Origin: Stenogyne calaminthoides
Lineage: Eukaryota > Streptophyta > Magnoliopsida > Lamiales > Lamiaceae
Reading direction: 5' to 3'
Length of the DNA stretch: 64,000 nt
Assembly (NCBI GenBank): GCA_037126765.1
Contig: JBBCBC010000019.1
Location: forward strand, 33,874,222 to 33,938,221
Shown piece by piece: positions 13,106-25,094 of the stretch; position 1 is the stretch's first letter, and each line of letters opens with the position of its first letter. The notes under the pieces were generated by a model. The model saw nothing but the letters and a program-made list of their open reading frames with translations. It was not told where the DNA came from and searched no databases. A program made the position numbers and the translations under genes.

Positions 13106-16100
13106 TTACTCAGAAAGTAGTTCGGTTTCATCCATGGCCTGTTCTAAGCACTCTGCTAAATCTGGTTTCCATAAACCTGATTAGCGAAACTCTCTTATGC
13201 GTCTAGTATCCAGCAGCTTTCAGGCCTTCTGAGATCATATTTTTCAGCTTATCAGAAGAAACTCATTCAGATCCATTATCCTGAGGAAACTTTCAGAGGA
13301 CCAGGGTCAGAAAACAACTACAGCACATGTTAGTCCACCATCTTAACATCAAATTCTTCAGCGAAAACATCATGAATCACACAGAGGGTTTTTCAGATTT
13401 AGACAGATGTTCCAAATTTTGAAACCCCCACAGGAATACCAAGTTGTCAATGCCTAACAGTCCGACTGTTGCCTGCCCAAATTCTAACGTTGTCTTCAAT
13501 GGGATCCATGGAATTACTAGAACTAGAATTAAGCGAGTTGGAGTAAGCGAAGGGAAGAAAAGGTAATTCAGCTATGATCACCTTTGAGGAACCTCTAAAA
13601 GATACCTTCAATATGGAGCATAATTTAGCAAACAACTGGCTCACTCTCAGAACATTATGCTCATGAATATTTACTTGATCGGTCTCTGTTGAAAAAGAAG
13701 TTATCATAAATTTTTAACACTTAAACAGTAAAAGTATTCATGTTGATAGACTCATCAGTCATCATATAAACATATTTGTAAAAGAGAACCTAAATGCATA
13801 CCACAATTAGTTCTAAAATTTAGCAAATAAATAGAAGGAAAAGGGAAAATTATTGGGCTAAATGTCTTGGTTCAATACTAAATTAGAGAACTGATAAACT
13901 TAAGTACTTACCTTGATTAGAAATGTCCATGTCTACCGCCAAAGAACCTTGTTTCTAAGTATGAAAATAGCAGCTGACAAGTTGTTAGTTTTTATCAAAT
14001 GGTCAATCTCCTTCATAAGATGGTTGGCGTCAAGTATGTGTGGAAAAGACCAAAAGCAAATCTAACTTATGAATTCATCCATAGTTGGAGGAAGTGGGGC
14101 TAGGAATTTTGAATGTATAAAAAGCAAAATCTGAACAAAAGAAATAATGCACTGTGTCAACGTCAAACTTTGGAGGTCACTATTTTGAGATGACTAGAAC
14201 AATTTTAAAGCAGAGATAGACCATTAAGTGAGTTGTGCACAACAACGGAACTTTCTGAGAAGTAGAAATCAAGTCTATCACCTCCGAAAACCACGCACAA
14301 GCCTCCTTTGTTCTTTCCTTGTCTTGAATTTCCTTCTATATAGTGATCTAAAGGTTAGAAATCTAATTGAGTGATGTATGCTTTATCATAATCAGGAACA
14401 CTGGTTTATTATACCAAAAAGGAGGTTCTTGTCTTCCTCTGAACTGCGCTTAAAACAACACGAAACAGCATGTACCCCTTCTTTTCTGGGCCCTTGTGGT
14501 ACACCAATATTAACAATCTCTTTTAAAGCCTGAAGGTCACTCAACAATTAAAAAATGCAGAAAAATAAGCATCACATCAATTGTGTAATTTAAATATAGT
14601 ACTCATAATAAGCTCACCTTAATACAAGTTGCAATTTGACGTTAGCTGCAAATATCTATAGTCAAGCATGGTCTGGAACCATAAACTTCAAATTTTTGAT
14701 AGCAGGTTTCTCAAAGAACTTATATAAGAATCTTCAACAGACAAAATGAATACATTAGAACACAATACATAAACGTGAAAAAATTCTAAGATGAGTTCAC
14801 TCTTTTCTCACCCTCAGTTTTATTTGAATCTGCACAAGACTTCACCCAGTTCTTAACTCGAGTTTTAATCCTTTCCATAAATATAGTATCAGCAACAGAA
14901 TAGACTGAAGACGATTGCAATGTGCATCTATTAAGTAATAAATGTCCAGTTTGAACTTTTTGCAGCTGATTCTGTTCTCTGGACAAGTATGATATGCCTA
15001 TCAAAAATGAAAATGGAACACATCAAGATCCAGTACAGCAGGAAAAACAAGCAAAAGAGTAAAGAACTCTAGTGTAGAACTGAAGTCGCATACCATTGTA
15101 TATGCAAGCATTAAAATCAAAACCTTCTCGTGCCATAGAGGTCAGATATGATGATTGACATGAAAAACTATAAGGCGGCATTCCAACTCTTAACTCATCT
15201 CTGGGGAACACCTGGAAGTTATACCTGCAATAATAACAGTACTGAAATGTGTTAAATATCTCAACAGAAGGAACATCAGTTGACTAACAAGGCCAATGCG
15301 ACAATGCGCCATAATAGCTCAATGGAATTCCATGGTTGGAAATAACTTACTCTATTTCAAATTTGTACATCTTAATAAATTACTTACATGCATCCTAAGA
15401 TTTGGCAATTTTAAGAATTATATTTGATCTAAAAACTCCCACATCTGGGACAAAATAAATTATGGATACAAGGCAGTGTATCTATACACTGGGAAAACCT
15501 CAACACACGTGTTTGTATAAGTCCCTTGACTTGAGTGACCCAATTTTAATCAAATTGAGACCAACCACGTCTGTATTGTTTCCATATCTGTCCAGGTCCA
15601 ATATAATATGAGTTCACATAAAAAGAAAAAAAGCTAGTTTATCAAAGTCTAAGAGAGCTGCGACCATGTCAAGTTCATGCATGTTTGCAACTTTTCAGAG
15701 ATTTGTCAATGCTGGAAAAAGTCCAGCCACTTCCTAATATTCTGTACCAAACATGATTTAGAGTGAAATGACCACTGGCCACTTTCATGGAGCACCTTAT
15801 GGATTGCTTCATCAACTGCTGAGAAAACATTCTCAAAGTCAATATCCAACAACAATCTGCTAGCAGCTTCGTGATTAACAAATTCAGGCTTGTTATCTTT
15901 TGATATCACGACCTCCTTAACTAAAACGATATGGCTTCACAACTTTTTAAGCTTTTTCCTATGGATTGACTAAGATACTACTGAAAATTGCCTAGATATT
16001 TTGACAACTAGAATGTCTTCTGAACGGCTTAGCTTCATGGCAATTGCTGACTGAGGAACTATTTTTCATCCTTCAATCATTTTGTCAATCCAAAAAAAAA

Positions 16101-16575
16101 ATCATATTTAGTAAAATGTACAGTCTATGTATGCAAGTCATTTCCCACACAAGGGCAGTAAATTAGCAACAAAAATTGATCACTGCGCCAATCAGAAATT
16201 TTCATATGTAATCAACGCAGGTTAAATCAAACCTAACTAACAGCTCTGAACAAAATGAAGGCTTACGGATGCGCAATGAGCTTAGAAGCTTACACGAAAA
16301 GGGCAGACCGAGAACTTGAGAATCTGAAACCGCTCAGCAGCGCGTTTGGCCTTGAAATACGCCGTCTCAGCCATATCAATGGGGAGGATCCTTTGCCACG
16401 GGCGAAATTGGATTTCGCAACGAAACCGCTACGAAATTTGACCTATATATGCAGTCTTTTTTGAGGTCTGCTAAAGCCTCGGAGAAATTGATTTCGTCAC
16501 TTGTTTTACAGGCCCCTGGTTGCCGCGACGGCCGGCGGCGGCGGTTTGAGAGCAGAAAAGCCGTTTGAGATACAT
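13106..16575 (-). pseudogene. PARN-like poly(A)-specific ribonuclease gene, multiply frameshifted
   Basis: The CAF1/PARN family removes mRNA poly(A) tails. This copy resembles the shorter second plant PARN homologue. Exon 1 (16294-16575) starts MYLKRLFCSQTAAAG, continues GPVKQVTKS, loses one base, resumes FSEALADLKK and FVAVSLR, shifts again, then reads LPIDMAETAYFKAKRAAERF to CPFR and donor GT. Another exon (about 15100-15221) encodes YNFQVFPRDELRVGMPPYSF and GFDFNACIYNG. The next (14812-14997) encodes GISYLSREQ and VADTIFMERIKTRVKNW. Further blocks: SSEEDKNLL (about 14420), VRGF and EVIDLIS (about 14280), VVVHNSLN, HNVLRVSQLFAKLCSILKV (13447-13707), LVFLWGFQNLEHLSK (about 13400), SDKLKNMISEGLKAAGY and SGLWKPDLAECLEQAMDE to a stop at 13106-13108. 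At least six one-base indels break the frame. The motif-I stretch reads FVAVSLR rather than the D..E pattern of catalytic PARN. Good splice junctions survive, so sequence error in a real gene remains possible. Confidence 0.8.
15690..15909 (-). other. Unassigned coding-like stretch inside intron 1 of the PARN-like remnant
   Basis: Two overlapping minus-strand frames read NHEAASRLLLDIDFENVFSA then AIHKVLHESGQWSFHSKS and VQNIRKWLDFF. The composition looks like real protein, but the block does not match the PARN region expected between CPFR and YNFQVFPRDEL. It may be a captured exon of another gene or a lineage-specific exon. I do not recognise the family. Confidence 0.35.
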
Positions 16576-18869
16576 TATGCGAAAACGTATGCACATATTT
16601 CATATTCGTGTGTGTTTATATATTTTTTATTGAGGGACAGTCACGCTTAACACTTAAAAATGGGTTTTAGTCATTATTATCTTCAGATTTTCTTTATCTC
16701 AGTATATGGAGTTTTTCCATACCCAATTTTTATTATTTTTATTTATATCTAATTCTTTTTTGCCATTTGTTTTTACTCAAGTGAAGTGGTAAAATTGAAT
16801 GGAGAAAAAAGTTGAATGGGATAAATTCTATGAATAGTAATAATTTGTGTTTGTTTTATATTAGATGTGGTGGGGTGGTTTAAACCCTATGTCAAATTAA
16901 TATTTTTAATTATAATGATATATTATTTTATTATTGTTAGTTAGTGTGGGTAATTATTATATGAAAAGAAAAAAGTGTAAAGAAAAAATATGAGATATAA
17001 TGAATTCTTTACCGTAAAAATATGAAAAAAAAAATGAGTTGGTGTAAAGAAAAAATAGTGATATGATATTTTTTATAGTATATATATATAATAAGGTGGA
17101 TGTATTTTTGAATGAAAAATTGAATGTCAAATTAAAAAAAGTCACTGGAATTGGGAAAAGTCCATCCCCATTCAAATTTTCCAATGAAAATAAACATGAA
17201 CTTAAAATTTTTAAATCTTGCCAAGGGCTGGGGACCTGCCCAATTCCCTAGTTCAATTTAATTGGAATGCCAAAAGTATTAAAGGGACATTTAAGTATGA
17301 AAACAAAAGCGTAATTTGAAGATTTAACCTTTAATATCTTTTGAAGGAAGAGTGTTAATTTATACTTCACATTTTATATATAAAATCGTTTATTACAGCG
17401 TGATTTAAAAAATAATTTTTTATAGTATTAACTTTAAATTAAATATTTTAAATATTTAATTTAATTATAAAGCGAAACTTTTATTTTTTAATATTGTATG
17501 TCATATTTTCATTTTATTTTTTATTCTAAATTATGGAATATATATTTAGTATAATGTATATGCATAAAGAAAAAAATGTATGAAAAAAGACGTGAGGCCA
17601 TGAGACGGTCAAAGATCATAAAAGAAGTGAAATTTTGAAAAATTAAAGAAAACAGGCATGAAAAAAAATAAATCATTATAACCTATAAAATTGAAGAGTA
17701 GATATTAATTGAAAATTCGTGGTTTTCATAAGACTTCACTACACTTACCAATCGACATTCTTACGCTTATAAATTAAAATCATAGTATTAAATATTATAG
17801 ATGCTGAATAAGAGGCCAGTAGTTATCGATTTATAAGATAATGATATGAGTTTAAAATCTAATGAGCAAGGATTTTATAAAAGGAGAGTTTGAAAATTGA
17901 ATTATATAAATTAAATCACATAAAATAAATGATGAGATTAAAATTATAACCATAAATAAGTTAAACTAATAAAATAATAGTAGAGATGAATGAAAAAAAA
18001 AATAGGCACATATTTTAAATATGAAGTATTATATCATAAAACTTTTTATAGAATTGCATTAATTTTAAAATAGAGAATTTATATGAGTATTGAGTAATTC
18101 ATAATTAGACGATAAAAGTACAACAATTTATATGGTAGGAGAATAGATAAGGAATAACATATTATTTTTTAAATGTGATGTGGCACAAATATTACTTATT
18201 TTTTAATATTTCCTTAGGAATAAGAAAAACCTGAGGACAGAGAGTTTTCTGAAAAATTGACTCGGTAAGTGGACTTGATCAGTTCGAGACTTGATGTTTG
18301 ATATTCATATAGGTGGTTAGCCAGGTGAGATATTGTGCAGTTGAGATATACTGGAGCTAAGAGTGGTGGACTAAGTCCACCTGGCCCACGAAAAGTAAAG
18401 AGGTTGGGCTTCTGGCCTCCAGGTCTTATAAGTAGATCATTATGCATTTTATATTATTAACAACACCGAGATAAACATACACTTCAGTTTAAAACGAACA
18501 TTCATATTATTTCTACATTTTTTAGAGTGTAAACACGAGGAATTTTGTGAGAAAAGATTTGAGTGAGATTGATATTGAGAGTTCTCATTATCAAAATCTC
18601 TTTTCTTGTGACTAGCGTGATTTTTTAGTCATCTGACTTGAGTATCGATGTCATTCGTCGGTTTTAATTATCCTTATGGTCTGAAGAGGAGTTTTGACGT
18701 ATTTGATATTCCAAGTTATTCGCACGCCAAGCATCGTTACCCACGAGGTCTTAGGTTTGATTCTCAAAAATTGTCGTTTATTTTTCAAATACTATCAAAA
18801 TGTATTTCCGATGCAACTAATTTTTGTAAGTAAGAATATTCATTATATTCCAATGATCATTATAAATTA
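16576..18869. other. AT-rich intergenic DNA with a possible degenerate LTR fragment
   Basis: Mostly AT-rich DNA with no gene. At about 18230-18660 the sequence is less AT-rich and has a TATA-like CTTATAAGTAG stretch, followed about 190 bp later by a TGACTTGAGTATCGATGTC stretch. That resembles the TGACTTGAGCGTCGG pattern near the end of many plant Ty3/gypsy LTRs. No matching second LTR, primer site or coding domain is visible, so this is only a suggestion. Confidence 0.3.
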
Positions 18870-19206
18870 CTTCATCCGTCCTAATTTAAATTGATCACTT
18901 TCCGTAAATAGGCGTCCTAATTTAGATTGGTCATTTCCTAAAAGGGAAATAAAATAACTTTCTTTACAAACAATACCCTACAAACAACACTTATTATTCA
19001 CATCCACACGTCCACATTGCCACTCTACTACACACAATAAATTCAATTTATACCATTTAATAATAATAAACAACATTTTATTAAAGTTGAATTGATATGC
19101 ATCTTACCTCCACCAAACCCACTTTTGTAACAAGTAAGATTAATATTTTTCACTTTTTAAAACTGGATCTCACGGTAAGTGGCCAAACAAAAATAAGACG
19201 AGGTAG
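18870..19206. repeat. Stowaway-like MITE
   Basis: The left end CTTCATCCGTCCTAATTTAA resembles the Stowaway consensus CTCCCTCCGTCC. The right end, reverse-complemented, starts CTACCTCGTCTTATTTTTG. TA dinucleotides flank both ends (18868-18869 and 19207-19208). Length 337 bp, no reading frame. Confidence 0.7.
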
Positions 19207-19295
19207 TATAAAAAAAAAAGGTGATTTTTTTTTCATAACTTTGTGTATTGTCATGTTTTAAAGAATGTGATGTTTGTTATATTTCAAAAATGTTA

Positions 19296-19601
19296 ATCTC
19301 TTCGTCCTTTTTTTATTTGAATATTTACTATCTATACATATTTTAATATAATTATTATTTATTATTATTAAAAGAGATAAAAAAAAGTTGAGAGTTAAAT
19401 GTTAGAATTAATGACATTTATATGAATTAAAGGACATAAAATTAATTTTAGTGTAGAAAAAATAATAACATAAGATAGATGCAATATTAAAATATATGAA
19501 AGTATAAATAAAAGAAAAAATACGATTTTATTGTAATTTATAAAAATAAATTTTGAACAGACGTTTTTTATGAATATTAAATAAGAATAGGACGGCCGGA
19601 G
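19296..19601. repeat. Stowaway-like MITE
   Basis: The left end reads CTCTTCGTCC followed by TTTATTTGAATATT. The right end, reverse-complemented, reads CTCCGGCCGTCCTATTCTTA, then TTTAATATTCA. A TA flanks the right end (19602-19603) and another lies near the left end (19294-19295). Length about 306 bp, no coding capacity. Confidence 0.7.
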
Positions 19602-19607
19602 TATCAC

Positions 19608-20706
19608 TTTTTTTTAACTTTCATATATTATAAAATCTCTTGAAAATTTGTAGAAGAATACAGAGTAGCGCTAGAGATCCGTGAAAAGTTCTAGTAAACT
19701 CCTCTTGTTTGTCAAACCAAAGCGATTTTCATCATCTATTGAGGAGTGGATTTAACATAAATAAGAGAAAAACACGTGTTATCAATTAATAAAATTAGAT
19801 AAATAAAAAGTACCAAGAATATAGGGCAAAACTAAAAAAAGTAAAAAGCAGAATGAAAGTGCATTATACAAAAATTAAAGTCCGCTTTTATTTGACCACG
19901 GGAATTCAGAATAAGAATCAGAATGAAATTATTATTGTGGTGCTTCAATAATCCAAGAGTTATTGATTGCGATTATTATTGTTTGGTTGTAATATGAACA
20001 ACGAAAAGATCGTATGATAAAAGGTGGAGTAAGGGAGATAATCAATTATTTACTTATATTCACATTAATTATGTGTCAAAAACTACCAAAAAATAGAAAA
20101 AATGCGGAATCCAAAATTAATCACTATCAATCCAAAATTGAAATACAGGTATTGAAATACAGGTTTTGGTTGCTCAATTGTAAACAAAAAATTGTTTTTA
20201 TTTTTGTAAGAAAATAACAAAATAAAAAATATAGAAAATTAGAAAATATTACAATTAATACTTTTATGTTATTAAACTAATATTTTCCAAAATATTCAAC
20301 TTCCTCTTTGCAGGGGCTTTTTTCACATAAGCAACTTCTTTTGGGGAAAAAAAAAAAACAACATAGCAAATAGCAAATTCACTCTCTGCTAGTGCTCACA
20401 ATTCAGTGTAGCATTTAAATCTGTCTGCTAAGTAACATTTTAAATGATGTGAATGGATCTCAACAAATTCTTGAAGTATTGAATCCACATGCACATAATA
20501 TGAGCCAAAATGCAAAAAGATCATAAACGACACCAGCCCAAGACAGATCTATCGAAGGAATACAACAAGATAATAAGAGGTTATACAAGGAGGACCCAAC
20601 CAAAGACCAGATAAAAACACCCAAGAATCGACATTCAATTAGACTTGACAATGAGGCGGGGGATAACTCTCCATCCCATCCCATTTGTAATTTTCTTCCA
20701 TAATTT
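19608..20706. other. Intergenic, no recognised gene
   Basis: AT-rich. The 20460-20711 stretch holds an 83-codon minus-strand frame that I do not recognise and do not call as a gene. Nothing else is supported. Confidence 0.45.
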
Positions 20707-20926
20707 AACAATTGTGAGAAGTGTGAAGTAGGAAAAAGTAAAATTAGAGTTTAGTCAATATTAATAAAAAGTATTTGTATTTTTTAGCATTTATTAATTA
20801 ATATATAACAAATGTGAGAAGTGTGAAGTAGAAAAAAAGTAAAATTAAAGTTTAGTCAATATTAATAAAAAATATTTGTATTTTTTAGTATTTATTAATA
20901 AATATATATATATATATATATATAAT
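20707..20926. repeat. Two-copy ~100-bp tandem duplication followed by a (TA)n microsatellite
   Basis: A unit starting AACAATTGTGAGAAGTGTGA at 20707 is repeated from about 20807 (AACAAATGTGAGAAGTGTGA) with few differences. The second copy runs into a TA dinucleotide tract at about 20901-20926. Confidence 0.85.
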
Positions 20927-21149
20927 ATTTAAATATATTAAAAATTTGTTTCCCCGTCACTTGAAGATTCTCCGCCCTGTTGCCAAACCTAAATCCAACG
21001 ACGTTGTTATCCCATTTTGCCCAACTGTAAAAGAAAATTTGTTTCGTATTTTCTCAACATGTAAGATAATGGAAAAATTGAAAAATTGGGAAATATTACA
21101 TTTTGCGCAATTGTAAAGAAAAAATATTTTTTATTTTCTCAACATGTAA

Positions 21150-23300
21150 GGGAAGAAAAAGAACTGGAAGAGACTTGCTCGTAATGTTAGCAAGGAAAAG
21201 AGGGAGGTAAGTGACCTTATGGAGATTTTGAATGGTGGCAAAAGGAGGCTGAGATTAATAGATGAGGATGAGGGATTGGAGGAGGAGATGTTGGGTCAGA
21301 AAACTAAAAATTGCACCAACGGCGGCGACTGCAGGTGAGTAGTCCCGCCGAGCACAATGAGTTACCTCTTGTGGAACTGTCGGGGGCTTGGGATCCCTCA
21401 GAAAGTTCCAGCTTTCATGAAGGAGATTACTTCGAAAGGTCCCACGTTTGTTTTTTTGTGTGAAACTCGAATATTTTTCGGCTGAGTTGCGTCAGGTTGC
21501 TCGTAGATTAGGTTTTGATCATTGCTTTGGGGTTGATTGTGTTATTTCCGGGGGTGGGGGTCGTAGAGGTGGATTAGGTTTCTTGTGGAAGGTGGATGGT
21601 CCGGTGGTGTTGAGGTCTTTTTCGCAGAATCACATTGATGTGCATATTGGGAAGGTGGAGTTGTGGAGATTTACAGGGATTTATGGGTTTTCGGAGGATA
21701 GACAGAAATGGAGAACGTGGAGATTGTTGGAGGAGTTGGGAACGAATTGCTCAATTCCTTGGTTATGTGCCGTAGATTTTAATGAAATATTGTTAGACCA
21801 TGAGAAGATGGGTGAAAATCTGAGGAGGGATGATAGGATGAGAGAGTTTAAGTTCTGCCTGGAGGGTTGTGGTCTGCTTGACTTGGGGTTTGTGGGACAT
21901 AGATTCACATGGACGAACAAACAGTCTGAGGATAATAACTTCAAGAGAGGCTTGATCGGGGGGTGGCTAATGAGTTGTGGATTGAAAAATTCCCGGAGGC
22001 GGAAGTGTTGCATCTTACGAGGGTGTTGTCTGACCATTGTCCCATTTTGATTAAGTGGGCGGATAAAGCTCGAAGGAGGGGGTGGACGAACCGGGTGAAA
22101 CTGTTCGGTTTGAGGCAATGTGGTTGCAAGAGGAGAAATGGGAAGAGATTGTGAAGGAAAAGGGGATGGACATGGTGTTGGGGCAGCTGGTGTTTCGGCA
22201 GCATAGCTGGGTGTAGTCATGCGCTGGCGAGTTGGAATGAGAAACATTTTGGAGATCTCCTGAAGGAAATAAAAAAAGTAAGACCGAATTGGGGAATTTA
22301 CAAATTCTACCACAGACTCAAGAGGTGGTGGATGAGTCACGAAATACAGAAAACCGGCTGGCTGCCCTGCTGAGAAAGGAGGAAGTTTATTAGTTACAAA
22401 GATCGAGGGTAAGCTGGAGCAAGAGAGGGACAAAAATACAAGTTTCTTTCATAAAACGGCTAGTGCAAGGAAGCGAAGGAATCAAATAGATAAAATTGTG
22501 GATGAATTTGGGAGGGAATTTGTGAAGAGGAGGAAATCCAGAAAGTGTTAAGTGGACTACTTGTCGGGGTTGTTTATAGCAAAGATTAACCTGGATATGG
22601 GGAAACGTTGGAAGTTGTGGAGCACAGATTCTCGGATGAGATGTTGGGGACGTTATCTCTGTCGTTTACACGGAGGAGGAGGTCACAAAAGCACTTTTCC
22701 AAATGCACCCCTTATAAGGCCCGGGGCCGATGGTATGTCCGCTATTTTCTTTCAAAATTTGGTCTACCGCTGGTAATTGTGTTATTAGATCCTCTCTTGA
22801 TGTTCTTAACTGTGGTGCCTCCCCTACTGCTATTAATCATACTTTTATTGCCCTTATTCCCAAAGTCAAAAAACCAAAGTGTCCTGCTGAGTTTCGTCCT
22901 ATAAGTTTATGCAATGTTGTTTTTAAGATCATCACTAAAAAACAATTGTGAATAGACTTAAGGTGTTCTTGCCGGATGTTGTGGATCCTGCACAACGGCT
23001 TTTGTCCCGGCGGTTAATTACGGATAACGCCTTTTATTGGCTTACGAGATTTTTCACTCTATGAAGCTCAATAAGGCGGTATCCAAAGGGCCTTTACTTT
23101 AAGCTAGATATGAGTAGCCTATGATGGGGTGGAATGGGATTTTTTGAAGGGTGTAATGCTTAAAATTGGGATGGGGCTGAGTTGGTGAATACTATTATGA
23201 GATGTGTTAGCTCGGGGTGTCGCTTTGTTGTTGTTGTTCGTGAAATTTTTGGTTAGTTATGAGGCAGCTTCCCGGCAGACAATTAATCTTGTCAAGTCAG
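21150..23300 (+). mobile_element. L1-type LINE (non-LTR retrotransposon) remnant with internal deletion
   Basis: Plant LINEs carry an apurinic-type endonuclease followed by reverse transcriptase. A lysine-rich ORF1-like tail (about 21150-21340) precedes the endonuclease start MSYLLWNCRGLG (21361-21391). The endonuclease continues as FLCETR, GGRRGGLGFLW, VDFNEILLDHEK (about 21772) and LDLGFVGHRFTWTN (about 21880-21920). Reverse-transcriptase blocks follow: PGADGMSAIFFQN (about 22725), INHTFIALIPKVKKP (about 22838), FRPISLCNVVFKIITKKQL (22891-22951), then RRLITDNA and SMKLNKA. Near 23250 the sequence jumps to ASRQTINLVKSEIT, a block normally well downstream of the YADD motif, so the RT core is deleted. 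Several frameshifts and stops are present. The element stops soon after 23300 with no poly-A tail visible. Confidence 0.88.
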
Positions 23301-23339
23301 AGATAACTCAAACCACCCCCAATTAATTACAAAGGCTAA

Positions 23340-23563
23340 GTCTTGTGTGCATCCAGATACGTAGAAGTCGATAATAGTGCATTTTAAAATCGTGCAACTT
23401 GTTATATCGAAAGGTGCAACTTATTTATACTGAAGTGCACCTATTTTTTTCATGCTAATAGTTGCACGGTTCAAGGTAAATAAATTGCATCTTTCAAGAT
23501 AACAGTTACACGGTTCTAAAATGCACTATGAATACACTCCGGTGACTTGGATGCACACGAGAC
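23340..23563. repeat. Foldback MITE, GTCTYRTGTGCATCC family, copy 1
   Basis: The left end reads GTCTTGTGTGCATCCAGATA and the reverse complement of the right end reads GTCTCGTGTGCATCCAAGTC. Inverted similarity continues inward (ATAGTGCATTTTARAA, then GTGCAACT/GTGTAACT), so most of the ~224 bp can fold on itself. The copy at 55019-55242 is related. There is no coding capacity. It abuts the LINE remnant. Confidence 0.65.
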
Positions 23564-24492
23564 CCACTCAATTATAAAATGTACATTTAATTGGTTTCAA
23601 ACCAATTTCTCCAAAAAGTTGGTCTAAAAGTGATTTTAATTGATATAATTGTATCTAGAATGATCAATTAAAAGGGAGGGTGTGTAGTTTAAAATACTTT
23701 TAATTACCTACTCAAAATGTCACAATCAAGAATTTAAAAAAAAAAATCAATGATCAACCACAAATTTTTATGCAAATTAAGTCACACAAAAATAATTGAT
23801 CATCTCCCAAACTCACAATAAATTGGGTGAATGCTTATAATCTATTAACAGAAGTTCTGTCTGAATCTGCCCCATTAACAATATACAAACACACCATCAA
23901 TCAAACACCACACATGCATTAGCATATTGACTATCATGAGTCCTTACTTGTATTTGGTGAAATCATAAGTTTTTCTGAGTCATTCTTCCCTGCATTACTG
24001 AAAGTAGAAAAAGTTCATCAAAATTCAAGCGATTTAAGTTCAAATGGTATCACACTTCAAATTAACGAAGTTTTTATCTCTTTGAATATCCAACTCCCCA
24101 ATTTATCATTTCCACTTTCAACTGTATGAATTTATCATATCCAACACACCATACTTTGTTTTGCAACAAGAAAAAGATCTTTAAAGAATGGTTCTACATA
24201 ATTTGTGCACGAGGATACACAAATAGTTTCAAATTCTCAGGCCATCAAGCCAGCGCGAATAGAATGCCAATGCCTCTGCGGGTTTTGTATTCTGGTACAG
24301 CATGTCCAGCCCCCATGAGACAAATTTTATTTCTAGTCAAGGACTGTTGTGTACAAGAGGTCCAAAATGTGTGCATGTACATACCTTTATAGTGATGAAT
24401 GTGAGATTGTAATCATATCCCTGAATGTACCTGTATATGCTCAAAAAAAATAAACAAAGTTGGTTAGGGAACCAACTTAAATAAGTAGGAAC

Positions 24493-24591
24493 TAAGGGCA
24501 CGTTTGGTTGGGAGCATGAATAAGACTAGTTTATAGTATACATATGAGTTATATTGGCATCAATATGATCACACAGCCAAACGTGCTCTTA
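24493..24591. repeat. Short MITE in an intron of the SCPL pseudogene
   Basis: A 99-bp element with ends TAAGGGCACGTTTGGTTGGG and, on the reverse complement of the right end, TAAGAGCACGTTTGGCTGTG. It lies in the intron between the 24385-24430 and 24619-24732 exons. The ends resemble common plant hAT or Harbinger MITEs. The duplicated target site is too short to assign the superfamily. Confidence 0.65.
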
Positions 24592-24797
24592 GAATGTAAG
24601 GTTGTGTCTTTGACATACCCTGCAACTTGGTTGTTTACAATCCATGGCCTCCATTTGTCGATGATTTCGTATCCAATCGATCTTGTCCAGGCTTCGGTTC
24701 CCTTATAAGGAATGCACATATCATGATCCCCGCTGTCAGAAAACGAAGTAAGCTAGTTACATATCCTACAAAATCGATTCTATTTTAAGTACTAGTT

Positions 24798-25094
24798 AGG
24801 CCATGTTTGGAATGAGTTTTCCCTAGTTCAGATTTGGAATTTTGATACCAGGTCATGTTTGTTTCTGAATTTAAGGTTTCAATATCCTGGAGTGTTTATG
24901 TGTTCTCAGCTTGTGCTCTCTGAACTGCTCATTATGGAGGAGAAAAACTCAAAATGCTCATTTGGATTTTGATATGAACATAAAAGCAGGAAAACACTTT
25001 TTTTGAAGCTTATGATATATCTTCTGTTTGATGATCAATTTGAGGCATGACATTTCTGCCTGTTTTTGTGATACTCATTTCCAAACAGTGTCCC
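24798..25094. repeat. Probable MITE in an intron of the SCPL pseudogene
   Basis: The left end GGCCATGTTTGGAATGAG and the reverse complement of the right end GGGACACTGTTTGGAAATGA are similar imperfect inverted repeats in the intron between the 24619-24732 and 25203-25324 exons. The interior has no coding capacity. Ends are approximate and no target-site duplication was assigned. Confidence 0.4.

Noticed and set aside
20460..20711. 83-codon minus-strand frame with hydrophobic stretches
   Set aside because: No start context, homology or neighbouring exon could be supported; probably chance.
21681..22433. 250-codon minus-strand open frame
   Set aside because: It is antisense to the LINE endonuclease; the plus strand encodes recognisable LINE motifs across the same bases. 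The minus frame is Pro/Ser-rich antisense shadow.
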